Translations under genes and position numbers: made by a program
Assembly (NCBI GenBank): GCA_013397075.1
Contig: VWZS01000496.1
Span: 2,689,961 to 2,753,960 of the forward strand
Reading direction: 5' to 3'
From: Rhabdornis inornatus
Lineage: Eukaryota; Chordata; Aves; Passeriformes; Rhabdornithidae
Length of the DNA stretch: 64,000 nt
Shown here: positions 36,582 to 48,100 of the stretch, piece after piece
Position numbering within the stretch: position 1 is the stretch's first letter
How the letters are laid out: each line of letters opens with the position of its first letter
The notes under the pieces: model-generated
Database searches by the model: none
Seen by the model: the letters and a program-made list of their open reading frames with translations, nothing else
Told to the model about the DNA's origin: nothing

Positions 36582-39225
36582 CTACAAACAAATGTTTTGA
36601 TAGATAACTGGTTATTCACAGAATACAAATCAGAAAAGGTATTCTGATACTTGAAACAAATAACGAAACCCCCAAAGAACAACACACATATCTTACTAGT
36701 CATTGTTAAATGGTGAATACTTGGAATGTCCCAAAATCAAACACAGCAGTCTCAATATCCATGAGGCAAACAATTCTGACTATTAATACACTCACATTTA
36801 GAAAGAAGTGTTTTCAAGAAGCATGGCCTACAGTCTTTCCCTCTAAAATACTTTGGCCTAGATGTAATAATCTACTAAGTAAAATTTAAAAGGGATATTT
36901 ACTTTTACTGCCACCATTTACAGATAAAAAAGAAAAATATCTTCTCTTTGAAGACCTGTGACACTTCTACCCGAAAAGTCACTTTCAGTGGAGCTTACTA
37001 CAAAATAAAAGTTTAAATTAGTTTCAACAAAACAAATCAGTAGGGTCCTAAAATCCACTATCAGCTATTGAATCAAGTAGACTTGGCAACTTATGAGGAC
37101 AGAAGTACTTCAAAATGTAAATTCCTTTCCAAGATGCTACTGTGCATGAAACTATGGCTCAGCAATGCAATGCTGATTCTTCACCAAGGCTGATAATCAA
37201 AACCAACTCAAGCAGCACAAGACAAAGAGAACCCAACTTTATGAGACATAAGAGAAGATTATTGCAATAAAATATCATGTAATGGCAGAGTCACAGATTT
37301 GCCCAATTTTATTACAACTACTAACTCTGCCTTAATTAGCAACATCTTCTATATAAGCATCAAAATAGTTTAATTCCTTCTCAAAGAAAAAGAATAGTTT
37401 TAAGTAATCCAAGCGTTGCTCTCAATGCCGCTCCAATCTCAACACTAACAAAAAATATAGCTTGAGAGATCCTGCAAGGCTGAACTGCACAAGCACAGGT
37501 GAACAGTTCTTTAGGGCAAAGGCCAGTTCAAGCTAAACCATAATTCACTCTCTTCTTGTCTTCACAGCAACAAATCAATTCTCTTCTGCTGACATCTAAA
37601 TAAAAACAACAGAGCATTACAAACTCTGATTTTTGTCTTCTTCACATTTGTAAAACTCACAGACTGAGCAATATGGAAAGGAGAACTAAGAATTCTAGAT
37701 ATAAAAACCCAAAAGACACACCGATTTCATCTCCACAAATATCTTCCTATCTTTCAAAAGTTCATGAGAAATTTAACAGATTTAATAAGAACAGCTAACC
37801 TTTACTTGCTGCTGCCACTTCTAGAATTTGTACCTAAACACTAAGGCAGGAAAAAGAACACAATGTCTCCAGGAGTCTACTGAAGGTTTTTAGAAAACCT
37901 TCTCATGCAGGAAGACTCCCTCTGCCAGCTGAAAGGTCGGGACTGACCAACTCCTTTATAGGCTCTACAAGCACCAACAGATTTCCCAAGTTAGACATTC
38001 CTCTTGGCTGACCTACACTCAATTGAAGATCTCATTCATGCCTAAAACCCCTGCATGCAGGAGGCCATAGCTGCTTATCCCTTAGCCCTGAAAGTTTCCT
38101 TCTTAAATTAATTGTTTTTGAAGACAGATTAAGTCCCTGTCGGAATGATGACACCTTCATAGCTACTTTGCAGGCAAGTCCTTATGAACATAATTTCCAA
38201 GAAGTAGGAAAAAAAGAGGACAAAAATGTAAAAGCTCAGAAGCTAAGACAACCTGACAGTCTTTTGCAAAGGTAAAGGTTATGGCAAACACACCTCAGCC
38301 ACTCTGCAAGGACTTCTAGAAGTTAATGTGTGTGTGTCTAACTTGCTTAAAGCTGCACCACAATCATTAAAAAGCCATGTTAAACACAGCAGGAACAACA
38401 ATCTTTGTTCTGGCCAGACTCAGTGAAACCCTAACAATCTCCCCACTGGGCCCATATTTACAACAGATGTGAACCTCACATTAAAGCCCTTGGTTCCTAG
38501 AGTACAATACAAATCAAGAATGAAAGTTGCAACTTTGACAAAATCTAGACCATAAGCATCTTTGATACCTGTCATGACTATTCTAACTAAAATGAAGCTA
38601 TAAATTGCAGTTTCTTATTTATTTAAAACATGATGAATGCAGTGACTGTTCATGTGACCATTTCTACAGGAGCAGTAAACTCTTGCTGGATTAGGAGAGC
38701 TTGCAATTGGGTTGCATTTGTATGTCTCTTCAGTGTCAAAGCAAAGTGTATATTTTGTGAAAAGCAAGATATTTTTCCACTAGTCAAGCTTCAAAAAGTG
38801 TGGGATGCATCTCTACAAGAAAACACCAAGTCTCACTTTCTCTCTGAAACATATTCAGATACAACATTCATAAACGAAAGCTGGAAGTAGGACAGGCTGG
38901 AACAGAAATAACTGCATCGCTGCTATGTATTTAGATTTATTTCCATGAATAACTATATTACCATAGAACTGCATAGATTTTAACATCCACGTCTAATTTC
39001 AAGCATACTAAAACAATAAAATTTTACTTTAATAAAAAGCTTCCACCGATTTTTAAAGCTTGAATAAGAAATCTTCAGAAAATTACTTCAATTAGCTACA
39101 TGCCAAACTCACACAGCATTCTTTTTGAAGAGTTTGATTTAGTACCTTTAATACTGTTTAATATCTTCTCCCATTAGCAAATAATTCTGCTTTTATATAT
39201 ACCCACAAAATTTGACTGCACATAC
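36582..39225. other. FAM193A intron
   Basis: Intron of about 2.6 kb. Sequence around 37860-38100 looks like an old repeat remnant of unknown type. No exon seen. Confidence 0.65.
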
Positions 39226-39291
39226 CTGAGAAACACCTGTGAATTCTGATCCAACAGAACTGTCTGTAAACTGTGTACCATTTAGCGAAAC
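39226..39291 (-). CDS. FAM193A: FAM193A coding exon 1 of those seen (66 bp)
   Basis: Twenty-two codons, VSLNGTQFTDSSVG..., flanked by a strong acceptor (TTTTTTCCCAG) and a GTATGT donor. Phase 0 at both ends, so it joins in frame to the next exon and could be skipped without a frameshift. The peptide is Ser/Thr-rich and has no recognisable domain. This is the most upstream exon I can support; it has no start codon, so at least one further 5' exon must exist to the right, in or beyond this window. Of the 19 exons it rests most on splice signals and phase, and least on recalled homology. Confidence 0.82.
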
Positions 39292-41679
39292 CTGGGAAAA
39301 AAGTAACAGCAGATTGGTGACAATAGCCAAGTTTATTGCTAAAAGAGCTTTATAAAAATCAAAATCTTCCTCCGTATCTGAAGATTGATACAACAGCTTT
39401 TGAAATTTGAATCATTGTTCAACTGTGGAGATAGAAGTCTACTTTTCTTTTGTAAAAAAGTTCTACAGATGCAAAAGTTTGGATTTTAAAATTTTGCACT
39501 ATAGCAGTTTCAGTAGCAACTCAGCTGAAAGAACTGATACACGAAAACAGAGAAGTCATAAGCAAAACTACATTTTTCCTTCAGTATTTGATTGTTTGCA
39601 TTTAGCTTTTAAACTTGCACTGTAAATCAACTAACAAAGATTCTTGCTTTATGAAAGTTGAATGCCATACTGCTTAGAAAAATACGCAGTGTTAAGCAGA
39701 AGAGTATTCCACAGCAAGCGTCCCAGTAGCATTCTGCTATTCCAGTGCAGCAGCTTCTCTCCTGCCCCAGGTTATAACTCACACAGAAACCTCGGAGATC
39801 TCTTCTACTCAAGCGCTCCAGAGACTACACCAGACAGCAATGAATTGCCTTTTACAAGTCCCTAGTGTTCTCCCACAGCATTATTTGAGGACACTAAATC
39901 AAGAGTAAAGTCAAGACAATGTAAGAATTCAAGTCAGTGACAATGAAGAGCTCTAGACCATACCAACTCGAAGAAAAGGCATTTCTAAAATGGGAAAGGA
40001 GAAATTTTTAAAAAACAGGAAGGAAGAAATACAGTCAGTCAATTATTTTAGTCTCTCCTTCTTCTTGAACACTGGTTGAGCTTTCAAATTTCAGATATCA
40101 ATTATCTCAGGCCTCTGTTCCACCTTCCACATATTTTTGTTAAACTCTTTTTTGCCCTCCAGTTCCCCACCCGTTGCTGTCGGATATCAGTGTTTCTAAA
40201 ACTACACTGAAGACCACAATAAAACCAGTCTGTCTCTCCAAGAACCCCCACATCTTGCGTGCTGTATTGACAAGATTCAGAAAATATTTCTGCCCTGGGC
40301 CCAAACCATAAACTCTAATTGGAGCTGTCCTCAGTGCAAAGGAGCATCCTTCAATTTTATCCATCTCACAGCATTCCCAACTGCTCAGTTTAGAGACAAG
40401 GAGATTATTGCAAAGCCACTGCCTTCAGCTGAATTTTTCCAAAGGCAAAGTGGGGGATTGTTAAATCACTACTAGAGAAAATACAAGTAAGAAATTGCAC
40501 AATTTCACTTCCATACACTATGCTATCCTTCCAGAGTAGATATTTAAGAAAAAAACCCAAGCACCTCAGGTCTAAAATTATGGGAACAAAAATGCTGATG
40601 TGGAACAAGTTCCCTATTTTTACTTAGACAACTTCCAAAAAAATATTTAAAAAATAAGGGTTGTTTGATTAAAAGAAGTCTTCTTCATCAAGAAAAGATA
40701 TCCTCCAGTCTGGAGGTCCACTGGTTATTGGCATGCATATACATTCAAAAATAAAGAAACCAGTATGAAAGTTTAGAATGAAATAGTTATCTGCAGTAAA
40801 AAACATATTTTTGGGGAAAATTAAGAAAAAGACAAATTTATCCAAAGACATCACTTATTCATTAAGGGAATACATTTACCTTCTTTACATTCAAGACATT
40901 GATATTGAGAAATACACAAGCCATCACATTGAAACATGCAGACATCAGTGACCAAGCTCAAGGTACTCAGAAATGTTACAAAAGTAAAGACAAAAACAAT
41001 GGGAGGTTTTTGTTATCCACTAAATGTCACAGGAAGCCAAGACAAAATACTAAATATCAGAAATGACTGCTACATGGAACAAGCTGTCAGAAAAGACATC
41101 TCTTGATCCTAAGCACTGCGCAGAATTTGCTTAAAAATATTAGTGTAACCCTCCCCCAGAATTTAATAGTGACCTAAATATCTGCAGGAGGAACAAACAC
41201 CAAGGAATTTAAAGAAAGGAATTAGACAAATATGAAGAAACAGAGAATCATCAAAAACTAAGCGTCTGTAGACAATGAATTATAATACATTGAATGTGAG
41301 GCCTAGAGGAAATATAAAAATCACAAAAAAAGAAAGACTTAAGTGGGGATGAATAATGACACAACAGGCAAGGAAGGAGGTGGCTAAATAACATATTAGA
41401 GAAAGTATTAGAAGAATCTTGTAAAAGTTGTCCAAATGAGGCTCAAACAATAGCAAGTTAAAAAACAAAGAAAATATGAGACATTCTTACAAATAATTTA
41501 GGGAAGAAAAAAAAAAGAGTATAAAAACTACAACTAAATCCTTTCTTGAGGCACATGAGAAGCAAGGAGCCTGTCAGGATCAGTAAGGCTACAGTAAGTA
41601 AACAAATAGAAGCATTAAAAAAAAGCTTAGATAACCTAAAGTCAGGGTGATTTTGCACAGAATTATTTTTTTGCATGTT

Positions 41680-42120
41680 CATTAGGGAGGAACTTAAAGA
41701 TACGCTCCCCCTGAAAGGCCTTTATGGAATATGCATTAGAGGATCTGTTTCAAAGCAAAGCAGTGCTAGGAAAAAAAAAATACAGAGAAACTGGACAAGT
41801 GAAAAATTAGCAAACCACCAAGAGTGGATGACATTCAGCCAAGAGTCCTACAGATGCTCAAGGATCTCAGAGTTGCACTAATAATTTCAGTATGTTAATG
41901 CTTGGTTTGTGCTTCACTAGTACTAGAGGTAGAAATTATTTTTAAAATTTATTTATTAAGCTTTCAAAAGACAAATTGCAGTTATCCAAAGTCTTTAACA
42001 AGAAAGTGCCTGAGGTGACAAAGTTAGCTAATAGCATTAAATTCTTCATGTAATAAAGAGACTGGAGAATGGCAGAAGGACCTTCCAATATCTAGTTACT
42101 GTGCCATATGTTAACAGACA
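41680..42120 (+). mobile_element. Ancient CR1/L3-like LINE remnant
   Basis: Two ordered islands resemble the middle of an old CR1/L3 ORF2: around 41785-41885 (AGAGAAACTGGACAAGTGAA, GTGGATGACATTCAGCCAAG, AGTCCTACAGATGCTCAAGG) and around 42005-42110 (ACAAAGTTAGCTAATAGCAT, then AGACTGGAGAATGGCAGAAG and GACCTTCCAATA). The pattern 'GATGACATTCA-CCAAGAGT-CT' is characteristic of this superfamily. It is badly decayed, with no usable frame. The exact subfamily and the boundaries are guesses. Confidence 0.55.
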
Positions 42121-45100
42121 TAACTCTGTGGGCAGAGAATTCAAGTGGAAGTGACAATCTAGACAGCTGTCACTTCTGGATTACTCTAACTTTTTAAATT
42201 TAATTTTAAAAGCCTTATTTTTTCATTCCTGAGTATCCTTTCTTTAATGATTTTAATGTTTTGTGTTTTAAAAAGCTATTTAGTAAAGGTAAATGCCATA
42301 AGGAAGGCTGACATGGATGATGAGGAACATCTGAATCTCCACAAGCACTCTCCACCATAATGAAAAGTGTGTGTGTGAAGTAGTTCTGTTCTCACTATAA
42401 ATTTCATTCACAATTGAAAATATATAGGGAAATATATCTTGTGTTTCTTGGAAGTTACTGTCACACAAACCCACCTTCTCCAAAATGCTGATTTTCCTGG
42501 AGAATAAGGCATGTAACATCTTGGCACAGCATAATTCACACCAGAAAGCATGAAGAAAGAGGGAATCACAATTTAAACAATACTGCCTGATCACACTGGA
42601 ATGACCTTGAAGAACCAGTTGAGCAATTAGAAAATAAGCACTCAGACTGCCATAATTTGCTCTAATAGCCTGTCACTATTGAAATCAGACCTTCAGGAGG
42701 CTGAGTGACACATTACTAGACAACACACCCCCATCTGTCTCTCAAGTGAAGCCTTGTGAAGCCACACAAACATCATGAAAGTGAGAGTGATGCAAGATCT
42801 CAGGAGAGCTCAGAAAAAGAAAAGTACAGGAAGGAAATTCAGATTCAATTCACCATCACTGAACCCTAAACTGCTAAGAGAAAAAAAAGGCAAGACTGAA
42901 TCAAACTTCTCCCAGAGAAAAACAGCAAGGATAAATTGCACTGATTTTCCCAGGTGGATTAGGAAAGACAGATCAGAAAAAACCCCAAAGTTACTAAGAA
43001 ACAATTACAGCTACACTTATTCCTAAAAGGTCCTAGTATAATAATTGTATTCCATACCACTTGAATCAATTATCTTTTTTTTATATAGGGAGGTGAAAAA
43101 TTAAGTTTGTTAAAACATCTGTCAGTATCTGAGTAGCCCTAAACAAACTTCAGCCTACTTCTCCTCCCAAAACCCATCCAGATGTCTTGTCCATAACACT
43201 TGTTCTCCTGCCTGCATTTTTAAGCCAAAATCCATTTGCCACAGCTCTCCTGTGCTCAGGCTTGCCTCAGGCACTTTGAGCAGTGCCCGGAGCAGCTCTG
43301 CCTCACCTCCCACTGCCATCACCCACCACCCTTTGGTGGCAGCACTCTCAAGTCCCACTCTCTGCTCAAGATCTCCCTCCCTGCAGCCCCAGGGAAGCTC
43401 TGGCTTGGGCATGCTCCAGACACAGCCTGAGCTGTTTCTCTCTTCTCCCAGACACAGCCGAATATGTGACAGAACTGCTGCTGGCAGCTGAGTGATGCTT
43501 TCAAAATCCTAAGTGACTTGCAGATATGAAGAATGATTCCTTTTATGCCTTTAGTTCAACAGATAGCGAATGATCTGATTTCAGTAAGTGAAAATGCAGG
43601 ATCCTTCCCCCTCTAACCCAAACTGATTTAATGATAAGCCATTGCAAAAGTCAAGTGTCTGGTGGATGAAGGGAAAGAATGATGATAAATGCATCAGAGA
43701 CATTCAACAGTAAATAATAAACAAAATCTGATGCAGGACACCTCAGGACTGGTAAGATCTGTGAAGGCACACAGGAGGAAGATTATTCTAGACATGCACT
43801 GTAGTTGTCCTCATTCTCTAGTAACAAGCACTGTCAGACAGGACAACACACTGGCCAGACCCCTAGCACAGCAAGGCTTTGGGGTTTGCTTTAAACACTG
43901 CTCCTGAACACAGGCAGAAGTGACTGCAGCCTCCACAGAGACAGCAGCCTCTGCAAAACATGTATTACAGCACTCGAGATATTATGATGTAAAACACAGC
44001 AAGTGAACTACCAACACTTATCCCTTCCTTAATCCTCTTCTAAGTCCACATCATACCCAGTTAACATCTGGTACAACCCAGTTTTTCAGAGGAAGAGCAA
44101 ACTGAAACAGTTCTACTTGGCAGTGTCATCACTCTTGCCTATGAGATTTATTTCAGCATACTGATTATTTTTCGTTTGCTTTAAGAAACCCATGAGCATT
44201 TTTAAAGGCATTGGAAGAACACTACCATGAGACTAAGCAAAATACTGCCTGGTTTCTCACAGAAAAGGTTGTTTTGGTCATACTTGGGGCACACCAGTGC
44301 CACGCACCACCTGAAAGTAAGAACTCCTGCACCAAAATGCCATAAGCCCTGAAAGATATCAACTACTGCAAAACTGAAGCAAACCAAAGCATACACCCAA
44401 TAAAGCAGAAGATACTCTATAAAAATAGGTGTATTCCATTATTTTTTCATGAAAGTAGTTGTTAAGGGTGGTCTAAAACTGAAAGAAACAGTCCAGGGAG
44501 GTCTTGGGATCAGAAGAATGATTATCCAGAATTACACTCAGGAATCCTCTTGGAGAGGATGACCACATCCAAATACTTATGGTCAATAACAACACAGCCA
44601 AGAAATACAGAAGTGTCCTCTATCACAGCATGCCTGGGCCTGCTGTGCTCCAGCTGGGCTGGCCCAAGGTCATTGATGGTCCCTGTCCATGGTCTTCACA
44701 GTCTGACACCCAAGTGGAGGTGAACAGGAAACTTTCCTAATAGAAGGGAAGATAAGAACTCTGCAGAGTCGTTATTTTTCATTTTTAAATAACCCCCAAA
44801 AGTACAAGAGCTTTTGTAGTATGAGAGCATGGCCTCTAAGAAAAGCATATTAAAATGTATTTTTAAAATGATTAAAGGTAAGAGTTTTCTTCCTAGCACT
44901 GGAGCAAGGAGAATGCAAAATTAGCATGCCCAACAGTGGGCAGGAAAATGATCAGTAATATGCAACACATTTCCAGGGTCATTGGCATAGCAACATTCAA
45001 GCAGCTATCAGAGTCTATTATTATTGGTTTACAGGGCAAAAAAAATTAGTATTTTGCCATCAGTTATACAAAACTTAATTTCAAAGACTTTTGAATCAGT

Positions 45101-48100
45101 AGCTTGAAAATAGGTCAATATTTGATGGGTAAAAGGGAAAAGTTTCAAGGTTCCTACTCGACAGGAAGCTATGGTTTAGCATGAAGCAGTAGTGAAACAT
45201 GTCGCAGTGGGGGAAGAATAAAGACTACCAATTCGTTTTATTAAATATAAAGATAAAAGATTAACAAACTACCATAGTATCCCTCCCTGATCTAGAAGCG
45301 GGAGTGTTTTGCTTAAGAAATGGGCAAATATCTAAATTTTTGATGCCATAAGCACACATCTCTAGAGACACTGAACAGAACGTAGCTGTACATCCTAACA
45401 CAGACTTGCTTGCCAAGGAGTCTCAGGATTACAGGACAGACACTGATAGATGAAGTGGTTACTGATTATCTGCAATAGTCACCAACACGGAAAGTTGTGA
45501 AGGCTTCCTATGCAAAAAGATTCTTATTTTTACTAAGGATGCCAAAGTACCAAATAAAAACCAGCATAAGGAAAGGCAAGGTGATAATAAAGGTCAAATA
45601 TCTCTATTAAGGCAGCCAACACTTGATTTGGCCAATTGAGTCAATTTGCAGACTATCAATTCATTTTAACAAGCATTATCCTTTCCCAGCCTAGCCTGAA
45701 TTATTCTAGTGTAGAAAAAAATACACATAAATAAGTCAGTGACACCACAAGTCAGCCCTTAGTACTCCTTTGAAAAACTACTGGACTACACAATTTCAGA
45801 GTACCTTTAAATTTTTATGCCAATTATCAGGGATATAAAAAAATGAACATTGAGAAAGAACAAGCATTCCAAGGAGAGTTACAAAGCTTTTGTGACTCTC
45901 CTGATATTTAGATTTTTTTTAAAATTTTATATTACTCTCAAATATAGATAAACCAGCTTTTAGATATAAAATAATTTAGAAGCAGGAGAAACACAAGTTG
46001 CCAGAAGCTGAACAAGAGTCAAGAGTAAAGCGTTCATAAGAAGCTTGTCAGAGCTCCAGAGGGCGAAAGCTCTGCACACAAATACAGCCACCATGCTGGC
46101 TCAACCCTTCCTTATATTGGTACCTAGTGCACAGCACATCTATGTTCAATAGCTATAGTACTTAGCAGAACACCACACGAGACACATCAACTAGCTCTGA
46201 AAACCAGCATGTTACTGATTCAGGTACCATCTTGTGTACGTGAATTCAGATGGGGCAGGTTGGAAATCCTGTGACTTAGCGCCCACCAGTCCTTTGTACC
46301 ATGCTCCCTCCATCACGCTTAGCCAGAGGGAATTACACAGTCAAGGGCTAAACACAGGAAATTACCTGTGAAGATGGAAGGAGGAAGAGAAACAATGCTG
46401 GGTCAAAGAAAGATTGTTCATCTAACTTAAGAATTCACACTTGCTTTGTTTTTAAAGACAAGCAAGAGACAAACATGCAGAGCAGAGAGCCAATGTTACA
46501 CTCAACTGCAAACCCAAATACTTGCAAGGAGCTAACAAGGCTGTTGTTGAAGTCACTCAGTTTAGCCCTCCAACAGGTAAAGTATAATATAACTTCATAT
46601 TAGGGACAATATATTGAGATGAAGATATATTTGGCAATAGACACTCATCATATTAAACCAAAATTAGGTACTCCCTATCCCAGCATCTTTACAGAAAATG
46701 CTTACGAGCAAAACAGCTTCTCTCTCTTTTGAATTGTGCTACAGTCAAAATCAAGAATGTAAGATCCCAGGTTAAATCCTCTCTAGCCAAAATAACTAAC
46801 AGTCTTCTTATACAAATAATGAGAAAAAATACATATAAAATCAATATTATGAGATTTCAGTAATTTTAGTGACACTTCTACTACAATTTTCATCTCTTAT
46901 GTAATAACATTGACTTCCAGTGTTTTCCTTTTTATGTAAAATTACAGCATTACAGAATCTGACTAACCTGCAAGACAGGTTCTCTGAAGGCTTCCCTTCT
47001 TCAAGTCATATTATTAAAACTTATCACTTAGCTTTGAGTAAACATAACACTATTTTCATAGTTTAGTAAAAGCTAGTCCTAAAGTAAACTGTTGATGTCA
47101 AGCAAGGTGACAAGCTGAGGGTGGGGAGGCTTAATCTAGAAAGCTCCACTACCTTGCATGCAGGTTATGAAGCAAGTATACCATGAAATGCTCAAATCCC
47201 CAAAATTATTCCTCTCACCACACCCCCAAGATCTCAAATCTGAATTGCTTCTTTTCCAACAGTGATACCCTTTTAAGACCTTTGATACTAAGTCAAAATG
47301 TCAATGGAGTTTTGAACACAAACTGAAATTATTTCGAATTATACTTTTTCCAGTTTAAGTCTTTGTTTTTATAGAAGTTCAATCTATGGAAAGGAATTAC
47401 AGAAGTGTAAGTAGCAGGCATATACAGGACTTGATCGAAAAGACCAACACTTTGTGGTTTAGCAACAGTTATGAGTTAAGAGTGAGGTCAGGGTGTGTGG
47501 GGAGGTTGTCCCCACCTCACCCATTTGGGGAGATATCCTAAATGACAAGATATCCAAGATGAAAAGTGCCTACTACCTTCTGCTAAAACTCAATTCTAAG
47601 ACACTTGGCCAACAAAACTTTTTCCCCAAGAATTTCTGTAAGATGTAAGTATTTACAGGCCTATCACAGGGGTGGGGGAGGAAGGATAATCAATCACCTG
47701 TACACAGAGCTGTTTTTCAAAATGAGGCATATTAGTAGTCTGACAAAGTTAAAGGAATCTTTTCCTCCACAGTTGGCAGAAGTGTTCATCATGCACAGTC
47801 AGCTTCTGTCAAATCAAATGCATTGGATGGCTTTTTAAAGTCTGTGCAAAAAGTATACATAATTAAGTTTTTGTTTTGTTCTTGTTTGCCCAGACATACA
47901 CAAAACCTTCAAAAACAGAGCAGGGAGGAAGGAAATTAGACAGCATTGGACAATGGAGAATTGAAACAAAATCAGTTTTCTCTCTACTTCAGTTCTGTAA
48001 GACTCAAGTCCTCTGAAAATTAAGTAAAATCACCACCTCCAGTAGATTTACATAGAACTGATTATTTACCTGCTGCATTTATTTTTAATTTGGATCTTCA

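Larger units (their letters stand above)
645..39291 (-). other. FAM193A: FAM193A gene, 19 internal coding exons, both ends missing
   Basis: The spliced minus-strand product reads continuously through 19 exons and matches FAM193A as I know it, including diagnostic stretches such as KKKCLYNFQDAFMEANKVV, WSEVRYMVRCIYRQAGTPL and KEDWEFFKQRRFIEEQ. All junctions obey GT-AG and the phases fit without an indel. The family is poorly understood; FAM193A has been reported as a positive regulator of p53 that opposes MDM4, but no enzyme activity is known. What the sequence shows, N to C: a CxxC pair region, a C-x-C-x2-C cluster, a helical middle region (YQLYQRLEQQ, LLQRYHQLEQEM), CPNC followed by CTCDDC, acidic and Ser-rich linkers, a His/Pro-rich exon with CECHVC, Pro/Ser-rich linkers, CDCCYC, a basic segment, a Glu/Arg-rich helix and a Lys/Asn-rich tail. 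The final family C-terminal domain and the start exon are not in view. Identity is certain; biochemical role is not. Confidence 0.97.

Noticed and set aside
43155..43500. Overlapping open frames on both strands in the GC-richer block as a gene
   Set aside because: Several frames are open at once, which reflects composition (few stop codons) rather than coding; no protein resemblance or splice context.
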